A stretch of 64,000 nucleotides of DNA from Rhizomys pruinosus (GCA_009823505.1 VZQC01001611.1:1-64000), one strand, 5' to 3'. Numbered from the stretch's first letter, positions 1 to 12,300 are shown. Program-made: numbers and translations. Notes: generated by a model not told the origin, from the sequence alone.

Positions 1-54
1 CATAGACTTCATCTCATCCTAAGTTCCTTTATCTTTATTCCACAATATCATGCA

Positions 55-166
55 GTGAACTCAGGGCCGTGTGCATAGTAGATAAGCACTTGGCTACTAA
101 ATCACATCTCTAATACTTTGCAAGAACATCCAGTGCTCTTAACCATAGAGCCATCTTTCCAGAGTT
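55..166 (-). repeat. ID-like and B3-like SINE fragments
   Basis: Read on the minus strand, positions 55-112 resemble the head of an ID (tRNA-Ala derived) SINE. Positions 127-166 resemble the first ~40 bp of a B2/B3 SINE, with the inverted 'gctggagagatgg...ggttaagagcac' motif. Both are degraded and lack tails. The first ~55 bases and 167-204 show nothing recognisable. Confidence 0.5.
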
Positions 167-204
167 CTCATTCTATTCTTAATGCATCTCTGTGTATCAA
201 CCTT

Positions 205-480
205 TATAATAGAAATAAGAAAATTTGTCATTAGTTCCTAAAAGACCTTGCAATTTTATAGTAAACAAGAACTTTGGAGGAGGAAGAGCCCGGAGATTAC
301 AGATTTGGAATTAAAAGACACAGACAATTATTGGGTTAGCTATGGCTACTGAATGATATTTTTTATGTTTCTCTGCAAGTGCTACCTTTCATATTTCTTT
401 TGCCCATAACAAGATAATTTGGCTCAAGAGAAACTAGGTTTTACCTGCTAGAACCACACATATATATTCTAGAAGGAGCT
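205..480 (+). repeat. LTR-like fragment, upstream member of a pair
   Basis: About 90 bases at 205-300 match 2585-2685 with scattered substitutions; both contain 'aagaactttgga' and 'aataagaaaat'. The similarity fades after ~300 but short blocks recur. Two related ends 2.4 kb apart suggest the left and right LTRs of a decayed endogenous retrovirus or LTR retrotransposon. The family was not identified. Confidence 0.4.
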
Positions 481-641
481 TGCTCTAAATTCTTATAAGC
501 ATCTTTCCTGTCTATAGGTATGTGATATGGCTTCTTAAAAACTGTAAATCAGGATAAAGGGACTGAAAAAAAATCAGGAGACTGCTTCTGTTTGTAGTAG
601 AACAGCTTTCATTTGAGACAAAATTGATTTAAATTTCTTTC

Positions 642-820
642 ATGGGGCTGGAGAGATAGCTCATAATATAAGAGTGCTGACTGCTCTTGGAGAGGACCTG
701 GGTTTGTTTCCCAGCACCCACATGGCAGCTAAGAACCATCTTTAAGCCAGTCCATACCCAAGAACAAGAGAATAAAAATTATTGAATAAATAAGGAAATA
801 AAGCTTAAAAATAAATTTAT
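642..820 (+). repeat. B3-type SINE
   Basis: The tRNA-like head (GGGGCTGGAGAGAT...) is followed by the 'cagcacccacatggcagctaagaacc' body and an A/T-rich tail of AATAAA units. The 3' body is shortened and substituted, so this is an older copy. Confidence 0.8.
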
Positions 821-2584
821 TTCATGGACTATGTCTGCTTAACCTATGATGTTATATCTCTTTCAGTCAATGTTTATTTGAGAAAGTTTGGGGTTTCATT
901 CAAGCTGTAACTAAATACTACAAAGTAATAAAAGATATCAGACTGGTGAAACTAACATTCTTAGGTGGATAATAACCATACTTAAATACCCATACTAATC
1001 AGGTCAAAAGGACTTAAGGGATTATTTTGGTCCTTGCCCTCCAAGTTCAGTGAAATCCCAGGAGACTATGGGACATCTTTAGAATTGCCCTATAACTCTG
1101 AAGAGTCACCTATCCTCTTGTTTGGAGAGATCACAGAGGCACTAGAGGGACTAAAACAAATTTACAGTCTATAAAGAGAGAGGTCAACACAGAGGAAACT
1201 TTCCTCATGCTTCAAAGTGAAGTCTTGGTTAAGCCAGACCTCCTTCCTTCCTTCCATACAACAAAGATGGAACTAGTAAACAGAAAGCCAAAGGAGCTAC
1301 CCCCTCAAAACCTGAATTACCCCTGAGGGTCAAATCCTCAACTGACCTTGAGTAAAACAAAACTTGGTTAATCTGGACCAATCATAGGGTTTTAAATACA
1401 CAAAGGAAAGTATAACCAAAAATTTTAAAAATATGTAGTTCTTTGAAAGTTCAAGAAATTGCTTCCCAGGCATTAGGCTTAGAAGTTCATATGAGATAAT
1501 GCTTAGAAAATTCTAAGAGTTTTCTCCTTGATAAAATACTTCAGGTCTTTGCCTAGTTCAACAGTGTGCTGCCACGTGCAGCTGAAAAGGACAAGCCCAC
1601 TATTGTCAAAACGGCTAAATTTCTCTTCTCTCTGTGTAGAAGTCACTTAAGAAGGAACTCATACTGTGACTATAGCCACTCCAGAAGCTATCAAAATGCC
1701 TAAAAAGCAGATCCTGATTCCATCTGTCATGGCCACATGAGAAAGAAGGAGAAGCCAGTAAATGGATGCTTTTGGAATCCCACATCAACAAATTCTAATG
1801 AATTTTTTAAATTAGACACTTAAATACACTCTGTTCTTATTTTTCCTGGTTCCCTGCCTAGAACATGTCTAACTACTCTTCCTTTAACTTCTTCACAGGC
1901 ACTAGTCAAGGACGTTCTTTTCCCTATACTTATCCTTCTTCAGTGTTTTAGATAAACCCAATGAAGGGGTAATCCAGTGGCCACATACATCATCTACAAC
2001 CATCACTTACGAGTGAACTCAAACTGTGACTCTAGCTAGAGTGACCGATGCCCAAATTCCCTATTGGCAATTGGGTTTACCTCTCCAGAGAGAGGAGCAA
2101 TAAAATCGGAGGTAGGAATTAACTAGACCTTTTAGGGTTAAAATCTCCCAGTCTCTTTCTCAGCTGTGCTGAAAGTTTCCCTGATCTGCCAGTGAACTTA
2201 TCCTTGGCAGAAACTGGAAAAGCCAGAACTATCAGAAAGGGGAGGGACCTATGCTGTTTTTATGCAACTCAATCCAGGACAGTTAGAGAAAATTCGGAAC
2301 AGTTGTCATTCTGGCATAGTAAAATGTAAGGCAGCTGCCAGGGAGAATAAAGGCCCAAAGAGTTATCCTAAAAGACTACCTGGAACAACTGGCCCCTAGC
2401 TAGCTCCACTAACAGGACTAACGTGACCAATAGTCATGCTTCTATTAGCTCTCCTCTTACGATCTTAGATAATAAATTTACTGTGTTTATCTAAAAACAG
2501 AAGCCATCAGACTTGAGGTAATGAATCAAGATTATCATAACGTTCCTCTTAAATAAACATAAGACATTATGTTGTTGATGAGGG
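821..2584. other. Possible decayed ERV interior, no open frames
   Basis: No frame longer than about 60 codons is present. The block lies between two related LTR-like ends. A ~50-bp segment near 1650-1700 (containing 'actgtgactatagc') recurs imperfectly near 2005-2055 (containing 'actgtgactctagc'), which is an internal duplication. An ERV interior is inferred only from the flanking LTR-like pair. I could not recognise gag, pol or env signatures. Confidence 0.3.
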
Positions 2585-2984
2585 AATATAATGGAAATAA
2601 GAAAATGCATCATTGGTTGCTAAAATACCTTGCAATGTTATTATAATCAAGAACTTTGGACCTGGAACACCCTGGAGATAAAAAGTAGGAATGGGGGCAG
2701 TAAACAGGAATTGTCCCCACCCCCTGCTGTTACCCAGGATAAAACTCTTTGTTTTCCAAAACCACATCCTTGCAACCCTTGGCCATACATGTAAACCTTT
2801 TAATTCCTGCACATGTATGTGCTATTTGTCTTTAGCTTACATTTGCCACATGAAGTATAAAACCTCCAAAGACTTGGTCCAGGGACTGACTCCTTTATGA
2901 GAAGATCCACGGGCCCATCATCCTAGCATAAAATTAATGTCCCTCTCCTCAGCTGTCTTTGGCTTTGATCACATGAGTTTTCTT
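2585..2984 (+). repeat. LTR-like element, downstream member
   Basis: The 5' part matches 205-300. A TATA-like 'agtataaaac' lies at about 2853-2862, followed by ~80 bp and a 'cataaaattaatg' polyadenylation-like signal near 2929, the usual U3-R spacing of a short LTR. It is cut at the 3' side by the reverse SINE at 2985. The family name is unknown. Confidence 0.45.
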
Positions 2985-3228
2985 TTTTTATTATTTTTTA
3001 TTTATTTTTGTATGTGTATGAATGTATTGTCTGCATGTAGGTCTGTGCACCCATGTCGTGCAATGCCTCGGAGGTCAGAAGAGGGTATCGGATTCCCCTG
3101 GAACTGGAGTTCACCTGGAATTGGAGTTACAGACGGTTCTTAGCCGCCATGTGGGTGCTGAAGATCGAACCCGGGTCCTCTGCAAGAGCAGTCGGTGCTC
3201 TTAACCGCTAAGCTATCTCTCCAGCCCC
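2985..3228 (-). repeat. B3-type SINE, young subfamily
   Basis: Full length on the minus strand. The T-rich tail complement is followed by the complement of the 3' body and the tRNA-like head ending in 'ctctccagcccc'. It shares the diagnostic 3' body (about 'gcattgcacgacacgggtgc') with the youngest copies in the window. Two antisense frames here are SINE read-through, not genes. Confidence 0.9.
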
Positions 3229-3800
3229 TCATGAGTTTTCTATAACACCTTGCTCTAGTGGAAGGTATTGAACGAGTGAGTGGTGTTCATCTTTCTTATT
3301 TTCTAATGATTTGTCTCACAAAAAAATAAATAAAAATACTATGAATATATCCTGAATAAAAAAATATCTGGGTAATTAACTCAATTTAATGGATACTTCT
3401 TATACGAAATATTCATTTTGTGGTATTTTTCGTTAGTTTCCATTCACAATCAACATGATTTTGCCCTAAGAATTCTGTCTCTTGTCTGCACAGAAACTAC
3501 TAGCTATTTATTGCGTTGAAAGTATTTCCTAGAAAATGTATAATTAGACCTTTATGATCTAGTCTTGATTTTATTGCAAAAAAAGCTATACAGAGAATGC
3601 AAATTTCTCAGATCAGAAAGATTTCTCTAGATATTGTATTTTAGTTGGGGTGAAAAATAATATATTAATAATAATGGGAATAGCTTTCATTCTACTTCTT
3701 AAATGTCCACATTTCTCAGTGGAGTCTATATTGAAAGTAAGAATTCCAGATTTATAAATTTTTGTCAGAGTAAATCAATTTACTTGTCACATATTAACTT
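3229..3800. other. AT-rich unique sequence
   Basis: No repeat or coding signal was recognised. Positions 3455-3518 recur exactly, inverted, at 11957-12020 (see findings). Confidence 0.5.
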
Positions 3801-4031
3801 TTTTTTTTATTTCTGTATGTGTATGATGTACTGTCTGCATGCAAGTTTATGCACCCGTGTCGTGCAATGCCGCGGAGGTCGGAAGAGGGTTTTGGATTCC
3901 CCTGGAACTGGAGTTCTCCTGGAATTGGAGTTTCAGACGGTTCTCAGCCGCCATGTGGGTGCTGGGGATCGATCCCGGGTCCTCTGTAAGAGTGGTCGGC
4001 ACTCTTAACCGCTAGGCCATCTCTCCAGCTA
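3801..4031 (-). repeat. B3-type SINE, young subfamily
   Basis: Nearly full-length reverse copy with poly-T at 3801-3810, the complement of the acgacacggg-type 3' body, and the tRNA-like head complement ending at 'ctctccagc'. The 101-codon frame across it is SINE-derived. Confidence 0.9.
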
Positions 4032-4261
4032 TATTGGAAAAGCTTACTGGTTAATTTTCCAGTGCTGGGTAGTCACCTCTTTGCTTGTTGGCTGATTATT
4101 TTTTCTTGCTATTTAACCACATTACTTTCTTTCCACTATTCACCTCTACTATTCCATTGACATCTCTCTCTGTTTTCTGCTCTTCAGTATATCACTCAGC
4201 CCCCATTCATCTGGTATATTGTTCTCCTGATATCCTATTTAATTTAGGATACAAACTATTA

Positions 4262-4416
4262 TTTTTTTGGGGGGGAGTCTTTTGGAGATAGTCTCCCTGT
4301 AGCCCCAGCTGTCCTGGAACTCACTATGTAGACCAGGTTGACCTTGAACTCACAGAGATCCACCTGCCTCTGCCTCCAGAGTGCTGGGATTAAAGGTGTG
4401 GTGACACCTGGCCTAC
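4262..4416 (-). repeat. B1 SINE
   Basis: 7SL-like monomer in reverse: T tract, then 'ctgtcctggaactcac', 'tgtagaccagg' and 'tgctgggattaaaggtgtg'. The GC-rich 5' end is partly decayed. Confidence 0.9.
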
Positions 4417-4536
4417 AAACTATTTTTTATAAAAAGGTATTGCAGGAAAGAAGATTCAAAATACATCATTCACAGTTAAACTTTTCAAGAGTAGACATCT
4501 GTTCCTCTTCCTGTTCTTAAAAAGACAGCTTTCAGG

Positions 4537-4818
4537 GCATGAGAAGTGGCTCGGTGGTTAAGAACACTGGCTGTTCTTTTTTGTGTGTGTGTGGTTCTTA
4601 GCCTTAGCCTTTTAGGCTGTGCTCCAGCCCAAGAACACTGGCTGTTCTTATACATGACCCACGTTCGATTCCCAGTACCCGCATGGTGTCAGGCCACCAT
4701 ACATAACTCAGGTTCCAGGGGATCCATTATCCACTTCTGTCCTCTGTGGGCACTGTACAACACAGGCACACTTACATACCTGCAGAAAATACACTCTTAC
4801 ACATAAAAATAAAAATTA
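4537..4818 (+). repeat. Older B3 SINE with internal duplication
   Basis: The head segment containing 'agaacactggctgttctt' occurs twice (near 4560 and 4632), separated by ~55 bp of GT-rich and unrelated sequence. The body and an A-rich tail follow. The duplication could be a small nested insertion. Confidence 0.75.
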
Positions 4819-4819
4819 A

Positions 4820-5036
4820 TTTTTTTTTTATTCTTGTGTGTGTATGAATGTACTGTCTGCATGTAGGTTTGTGCACCGATGTTGTGCAATGCTGCAGTGG
4901 TCAGAAGAAGGCATCAGATTCCCCTGGACCTGGAATTAAAGACAGTTCCAAGCAGCCATGTGGGTGCTGGCGATCGAACCTGGGTCCTCTGCAAGAGCAC
5001 TTGGCGCTTTTTACTGCTAGGCCATCTCTCCAGCCC
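4820..5036 (-). repeat. B3-type SINE
   Basis: Reverse, nearly full length, inserted directly at the tail of the preceding SINE so that the two tails face each other. It ends with 'ctctccagccc'. A 128-codon frame starting in it is SINE plus flanking DNA and is not a gene. Confidence 0.85.
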
Positions 5037-5384
5037 AAAATTAAATATCTTTTAAAAAACAGCTTTGACTATTTTAACATTAATAGTGATGTTAATTCTT
5101 TATTAATTCAAGACGTATATGAAATTTTATTTTATCCAATTTGTGGTGAATTTTTATTTTTTACAGTCAGTGGTATATATCTAATGCTTTTTAAGCTGCA
5201 ATGGTATGATCATATGGATTATATCTTCTATTAAAATGATGGATTAATTTGACCTCATTTTGAATGTTGATACCTCTGAGCATTTGCCAGGATGAACAAT
5301 ATTTTTGATATTGTGTGATCTCTTTTACATGTTTCTAAATTTTGTTTGCTTATTTAATTGTTGAGGATTTTGTATCTATTTTCT

Positions 5385-5512
5385 GTTTTGTTGTTGTTTT
5401 GTTTTGTTTTTGAGGGTCTCTCTACCCCAAACTGCATGGAACTCACTATGTACTCCAGAATGGCCTCAGTCTGATGGACTGATTCTACCTCCATACCTAG
5501 CATGACTATATT
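5385..5512 (-). repeat. Degraded B1 SINE
   Basis: GTTTT-rich tail complement followed by 'ggaactcactatgta' and a decayed B1 body. Confidence 0.6.
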
Positions 5513-5689
5513 TTCAAAAAGGATATTGTTTGAAAATTTTATCTCTTCCTCAAAAGGGCTGTGACTCAGTTATTTTGTTTTTTAATTATAATTACAAGTG
5601 ATATTTTTCCTTAGCTTGTAAAAATTTTCCATTGCTGTTTATGTGTAATTCTTTACCATGATTCATCCATTTTCCAACTTAACTTTTTC

Positions 5690-6060
5690 TGAATACATTT
5701 TACTTTTTGAAAATTCCATACATGTGCATAATGTATTTTGATCACATCTATCCTTTACCCCACACCAATTTCCCCTTGCCCTGTTCCGCATCCCCTCCAA
5801 ACTTTATATCCTTCCTTCTTTTCTTTCTTTCTTTTTCTTTCTTTCTTTCTTTCTTTATTTCTCTTTCTTTCTTCCTTTTTATCTTTCTCTTTCTTTCTTT
5901 CTTTCTTTCTTTCTCTTTCTTTCTTCTTTTTTATCTTTCTCTTTCTTTCTTTCTTTCTCTCTTTCTTTCTTATATTCCACTTCTTCCAATGAATGCTTCC
6001 TGCAACTGCATAGCTATGCTGTGATCCACTGAGGGATGGCCAGCATTTCTTCCTTTTCCT
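5690..6060 (-). mobile_element. L1 3'UTR fragment with microsatellite
   Basis: Antisense L1 3'-end-type sequence ('tattttgatcacatctatcc...') at 5690-5805. It resumes after the CTTT tract with 3'UTR-like sequence to ~6060. Assigned by resemblance to old rodent L1 3' ends. Confidence 0.5.
5808..5972. repeat. (CTTT)n pyrimidine microsatellite
   Basis: About 165 bases of almost pure pyrimidine on the plus strand (CTTT/TTTC with variants). It gives rise to two spurious Phe/Ser/Leu-rich frames. Confidence 0.95.
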
Positions 6061-6089
6061 GCCAGCCTGTTGTTAGATTGCAAACATAT

Positions 6090-6306
6090 TTAATATTTTT
6101 CTTATTTATTATTTTATATATATGAATGTTTTGCCTGCATGAATGTTAGTACACCATGTGTGTGCAATGCTTACAGAGTCCAGGAAAATGCATAGGATCC
6201 CTAGGAATTGGAGTTATGGTTTGTTAACTGCCATGTGGGTTCCAGGAACTGAATCTGGATCTTCTCCCAGAGGCTGGCAGCATAGCTTACCAGTTGAGTG
6301 TTTGTC
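6090..6306 (-). repeat. Old B3-type SINE
   Basis: Reverse orientation: 'tatgaatgttttgcctgcatg' opening, 'gccatgtgggt' and 'gaactgaatctgg' body marks, and a decayed head. More diverged than its neighbours. Confidence 0.7.
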
Positions 6307-6960
6307 TAGTGTACATAACACGCCAATTTTAGTCACAATACCTCAAAAATTCCAAAGCAACAATAAAAAGAAGTCCCATGCATTTCTAAAAAAGAGTACA
6401 TTTTTTCATGATATCATTAATTTCTTAGAAATTATAAAATAAAGATGAAAAAGGTAGAAAATCCACATCATCACGATAACTTTGTTATACTTTATTCATT
6501 GATGAAGTGGATTTATTAAATTGTTTGACTATAACCTACTCTCAGATGTTTTAAAGTGATATCAAAAGCGGACTCATGTAGCAATAACCAATTGAAATCA
6601 TCAACATAAATAATTAAATGACATTATCATTGGAATAGCTGACATCATCAAACCTTTATTAATAACATTTAAAGAAACAGCAACATTAGTTCAGCCTTTA
6701 TTCAATCATAATGACCACTGGCTCTGGCTACCTCTACCATTCCTCTACAGTAGGCATCAGCTTTGGCCACATGAAGTGGGGCCCCTGTGATCTTTAGGAA
6801 GCTTCTCTAGATCAGGATCCTTTATTCGCTGCAGGAAAGTACAAATGTTCAGCCACAGACATTTATTTGGGAGACAGAAAGCAGCCCAGCACAATGACAA
6901 TTGGAGAACACCCAGTGGGCACCCTGAACCTCACACTCTAAGAACCTCACACTCAGACTA
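6307..6960. other. AT-rich unique sequence
   Basis: Nothing coding was recognised. An 11-12 bp direct repeat ('aacctcacactc') lies at about 6927-6955 near the boundary with the L1 block. Confidence 0.4.
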
Positions 6961-6961
6961 G

Positions 6962-9900
6962 TAAAAATCAACTAGTACATGTACCACATTTTCTTCTATC
7001 CACTCAGCAGTGCTGAGGGCACCTTTGGGTTGGTTCCAGCTTTTTTTTTTGTGAACAGAGCTGCAATAATATAGCTGTGCTGTATTTCTGCCCGTAAGAT
7101 GATTCTTGTGGGGGTATATACCTAGGTGGTTGACTGGGTCAAATAGCAAGCTCATTTGGAGTCTTCCAAGGGTTCCTCCACCACTGTTTCCATCAAGTGG
7201 TGTACAAGTTACATCCCACACCAGCAATGGATGAGTGTGTTTCCCCTTTCCCCACAACGGTCTCCAGCACTTAGGATATCATTTGTTATTCTTGAATACC
7301 TGGACCAGTGTTATCGTAAGCGGTCGAAACGAGTGATATCTTTTAGAGTCGGTCTAAATGCAATTCCCTAACATTATTAGTAGACCGCTTGAACAGTTTT
7401 TAAGATGATTACTCAGCCATCTTCGATTCACTCCTGTTGTTGAAGGTCTACTATTCAAGCTCTCGTTGGCTCCATCTGTGGAGTGGATTCATTTTGTTTC
7501 TTTTCTTTCTTCTGTTTTTTGATAGCTTGTTATACTATCGAAATAATTGCTTATGGTCAGATACGTATCACTCATGGAAGAGATTTTATCCTCCCACTCT
7601 ATGATATGGGTTTCTCTTTACTTCCTTTTGTTTCTTTGATGTACAAGAAAAACTTTGAGTTTAATAAGAAGTGATGGCCCATTTTTGTGCAACTGTGTCA
7701 GATAACTTATTTCTGATGCAGCTGTCTGTCTTGATTTAGAGGAAGTCTTTATTCCATACACCCTTATTGATCTTGCAGTCCTGCATGCCAAGTTTTGTCT
7801 TCTATTTACTCCGAGTTTGGGTTTTGATGAGCCGTGTTAAGGTTTTAATTCCACTCTGGAATTGACTTTTTGTGGAAGGCGGACAGACAAAGATAGAGGA
7901 GCTTATAATTTCATTCATCTTACAAGTTGCGGTGAATTTCCAGTTTTGCCCAGCAGCCATCTGATTGAAGGATAAGCTGTCTTTCCTCCATTGTGTTCTT
8001 CTCTGGCCCCTTTATCAAATATTGGAAGAGTGGACTGACAGTTGTTGATGTGCTCAGGTTTGGAATCTTCAGTTTTATTCCATTTGGTCAACTGGTCTGT
8101 TTTGGTACCAGTACCAAGATGTTTTATAGTGAATAAATTAGCCCTGTATTAGTAAGTTTAAAACCTGGTATAAGAAATCCCCTGTTGTTGCCCTTTTCGT
8201 CAGGGTTGCCTCGGCTATTCGGGGTCCTTTTGGTTTTTCCCAAAATGAAATTGAGGATTTTTCTTTTTCAAAACTGTGAGAAAGCTTCTGTATGCGGGAG
8301 ATTTTTGATTGGGATTCCATTAAATATGTATTACGAGTTGCTTATTGTTGCTGTAAAGAAAAAGGCATACTGATTTTCCTAGATTTATTTTATCCTGCCA
8401 CCTCTTTACTGAAGTTCTTAATCATTTCTAGGAGTTTACGGGTGGAGTTCTTAGCATCGTAATGTGACATCATAATCATTACAGGCAAATAACGATAATT
8501 TGATTCTTCTTTTCCATTTAGAACTCCCTTAATTTCCATTTCTTCTCTTATTGCCCTAACAAGGGTTACTTCAAGCAACTATATTGAAGAGGAATGTGAT
8601 AGTGGACAGCCTTGGCGTGTTCCCACCTTTAAGGGAACATGCTACATGTCTGTTCCCATTTAGGATCTGATATTGGCATGTTGGGATCCTCGTATATGCT
8701 TTTGATTACATAGAGGAATGACCCTACCAGATAATCCAATTCCCTCCAGGAACTTTAAACATGTTAGGAGAAGTGCAATTGACTTCTGTGCAAAAAGGCA
8801 ATATTCTCCGACATCAGTTAGGATACGAATGTGTGCGGTTAATTTTTGTCTTTCAAGTCCATTTATATAGACGTTAACAGATTATGGATTCGTAAGTTTG
8901 GAACCATCCCTGCATCTCTAGTATTGAATCCAAACTTGGTCATGATGGATGATCTTCTTGACGTGTGTGTCTCTATCGCGATTAGCCAGATATCCTGTTT
9001 AGAAATGTTTGGCACTGGCATAGGAAGATGGGTCTATAGTTTCTCCTTTTTGGTTTTGCATCTTTGCCTGGGTTTTGCTATTAGTGTGATGCTGGCTTAA
9101 TAGAAAGAACTTGGGAGGTTTCCCTCTCTTTGAATCCTTCTAAACAGCTTGAGAAGTAGTAATGGTTTGTCAGGTCTTAATATGGAACAATTTAATAGAA
9201 TTATTGCTGGTGAACATCTGCGCCTGCATTTTTGAAGTGTTGGGAGGTTGCTTAATACATCATCAATTTCTTCATAAATTATACTTTAGAGGCTATTATA
9301 AGCTGCACTCTTATTAAGGTTCAGCTTTTAGAGTGAATTCCCAGAGATTTTCAGATAATCATCCATATTCATCAGTTCTTCTAAATTTAGTAGAAGATAT
9401 AAGATTAGAAAAGTTAATTCCTCTTATTTTCTCTGAGGATTTTCACTGTCGTTGTAGATCATATATCCCACTTTCATCACAGATTCTATTCGAATTTGAG
9501 TTGTTTCCTTTTTTCTTTTTGAGTTAACTGCGGCTAAGAAGGTCTGTTTATCTTATTTATCTTCTCAAAGAACCAACTTTTGGATTGAATTTGATTTATT
9601 TATATGGTTTTCTTTGCTTCTATCAAATGATCTCAGCTCTGATTTTTGTAATTTCTCTTGTCTGCTGCGTTTACGGGTCTTCATGTTTGTAATCTCTTCT
9701 CAAGTACTTTAAGATGCTGTGTTAGATCATTCACTTGTTTCTCTTCTTTTTTTAATTGTAGGCACTTAGAGCTACAAAATTCCCTCTTCTTAGGACTGCC
9801 TTAATTGTGTCCCATAGGTTTTTGCTGTGTTGCTATTATTCATTGTCATTCAGTTCCAGGAGGGAAATGAATTTTATTTCTTTCTATTATTTAACTTCGC

Positions 9901-10107
9901 TGACCCATTCATTATTCAGCCTAGAGCGTTGTTTAGTTCTCCATTTGTTCTTGTAGGTTGTGGGGTTTGTCCTGGTGTTGATGTTGATTTTTATTGCACT
10001 GTTGTCTGAAAAGAATGATGAAATATTTTCAATCTTTTTGTATTTGTTGAGTTTTTCCCTGTGTCCCAGTATATGAATCTATTGGAGAAGGTTAAGGCTT
10101 ATTGTTT
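6962..10107 (-). mobile_element. L1 ORF2 segment, error-rich
   Basis: On the minus strand this reads as L1 ORF2 from mid-protein to near the C terminus. Recognisable blocks include the complement of 'aaccaacccaaaggtgcc' near 7015-7035, the 'catgatggatgatcttcttgacgtg' stretch near 8940, and 'tattgcactgttgtctgaaaag' near 9992. The reading frame is broken many times by single-base indels, worst at 7270-7600. Some of this is decay, but much looks like sequencing error because the whole block to ~15.7 kb shares it. No functional ORF2 survives. Confidence 0.85.
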
Positions 10108-11030
10108 GTAAACTGGGAATCTGCAAGAAGAGACTGATTGGTAGGGTCCGCCCTGCTGTCAATGACCTGATGAAACCATTGGGAGTATGTGATTGAGATC
10201 GCCACTTACAGTATACAGTTGGTCTCTGGAATTACCCAGGAGTGTTACCAAAGGCCAATTAACCAATAAAGCAAACGTTGGTCCCCTTGAGTGCAAGCAA
10301 GAATCCTCCACCAACATCAGCTACACCCAATTGCTTGGAGATACTGGTTTGCAGCAAGTTGGCAGCCATATGTCCGCTGATATCCCAACTTTATAATTGG
10401 AAATAATTAGCTTCCTCCTTGGAGGAATAACACATGGATGTCGCCACAAGCTTATACCATCTAGTGCGATTATGAGATTTATATGCCACAGTAGGCCTTG
10501 TCATCTTTCTCAGGGAAAAAGAAAAAGTAATCCAGGGATTAACACAGCAATCAAACATCTGTGTCTATACCAAAGTAACTACCATAGTAACTAGCAATGT
10601 TTAAATACATATATATCTAATCACTTATGGTTCATTAGCAGGATTGAAAGGGCCACTGTCCCCTGGGCAATCAGTTCTCAGGCCTCATGAAAGAAACATA
10701 AAAACTGATTTTAGAGAGTCCAAAACCGACATCTCCAGACAAGTAGACTGTTGTGCTTCTTGTCCACCTGGCCCCATCTCTAATCCTAAGGAACAATTCT
10801 GTGGAAGAGGAGGGAGTGGTATTATTGTAGGGGCTGTGATAGGGGTGAATGGTCTTAAAACTTATGACAATATAGTCTGACACTTTATTTTGATCAACTT
10901 GATTGAACATCAAGCGTCCTCCAGCTGGATAGTGGGAACTTTGGGCTGTGTGGGCTGGGGAACAACTGCCATAGCATATTGGTTTTATATGAAGGATTCT
11001 TGGTGCAAAAAAAAAAAAAAAAAAAGGGAG
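10108..11030 (+). mobile_element. YX retroposon copy 1 (unnamed family)
   Basis: Collinear with the other copies at 31.3-32.0, 32.5-33.2 and 59.8-60.7 kb. The Y half (10108-10600) includes 'gtgttaccaaaggcca', 'ccttggaggaata' and 'gccacaagctta'. The hinge 'catatatatctaatcac...ttcattagcagga' is near 10608-10645. The X half (10645-11009) ends in A19. Small frames are open but not conserved between copies, so I infer a non-coding body or a very decayed gene. Unlike the other copies it lacks the L1 G-rich tail after the A tract. Confidence 0.7.
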
Positions 11031-12300
11031 CTAGATACTGACATTTGAACTAACTGGAATATTAAAATGCTATTGTTTTATTATAAGTTTGTATTGGCGT
11101 TGGCCCTAATAATTTTCTGAATTACACAACATCACGTTATAATACTTTCTTTTACTTGAAGGACAATTTAAAAGGAACTAAGCTTAAATTTAACTTCCCA
11201 AATAAGTAGAAGTCTTAGTCCAGTCATATAGCATTAAAGAACAAATTGTTTATTGGGTAAAATTTATATAGCAGGTACTCAACTCTGCCCAAGCTTATCC
11301 ACAAAGTATAGGATAATTTAAGGCCTTAGTGATTGTTTAGATTGGTTAAATATAGGTGTAGGTTTTGGTGGAAATGGTTATACAACTGAACTAATTGGAA
11401 ATATAAAATGTTAGTTGTTTCATTTATAATTTGTACTGGAGTTATAAAGGTATACAAAATGGCCTATATATTTTTGACAAAAATTTATATAATCCGCATG
11501 AATAGAGCACAACATTGCACGGTAATTCTACTTATTACAAACAACTTTTATCTAGTATCTCCATACTACTGGGTAGGACAAAGTATAATGTGTAAGGAAC
11601 AGGATAAATACTAATCATATAGAAGATTTCCTTATACGACATCGCAAAAAAGTACATAGTATTACGCGTCCAATGAGAAACTAGTCTTTATATTTTGAAT
11701 GATATGATTTATATCAACATCTACAACTAAACATAGAAAGCTTAAATGTCCTTTGCGTTACACGAGAAATCTCTTTTTCTTGTATATCTGGGATGAAATG
11801 TTGTGCTAATACAACTTATTCTGGCCTCGTTATAGCATTCTTATTTTGCCCAATGAAGAAATTATAAAAACCGATATAAAAAAATTCATCCAGAAAAAAA
11901 TAACATAAAATAAATATGAGCCCGATTAGGTCCGTGAGGAGAAACTACTGTGGTCCCAACGCAATAAATAGCTAGTAGTTTCTGTGCAGACAAGAGACAG
12001 AATTCTTAGGGCAAAATCATGGATACCGAGGTATCTGATCTCTGTATATTGCATAGGATAAAAACTAGGAAAACGAAAACTTACCATCCCGAACAATGAT
12101 GTTCCATATTTCAAGTTCCTTATAAATATGATACAAATTAATCCCAAATTATAATTTCTTGAAGTACATTAGAAATTACATAAAACATTAACTCCCAGAT
12201 ATTTGAGTGTAGAATTTTATTGTTATCCCAGCCACAAAGATGATAAATTATTAAATCACCTAATAGCTTAAATCGCCTAAAGAATAATTAACATAATTTA
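11031..12300. other. AT-rich, error-rich sequence
   Basis: No gene. A ~70-bp imperfect direct repeat lies at 11045-11115 and 11385-11455, sharing 'aactaa(c/t)tggaa(a)tat'. Positions 11957-12020 are an exact inverted copy of 3455-3518, with weaker inverted similarity around it. Confidence 0.5.

Noticed and set aside
5707..6024. Phe/Ser/Leu-rich frames that look like membrane proteins
   Set aside because: Translation of the CTTT microsatellite.
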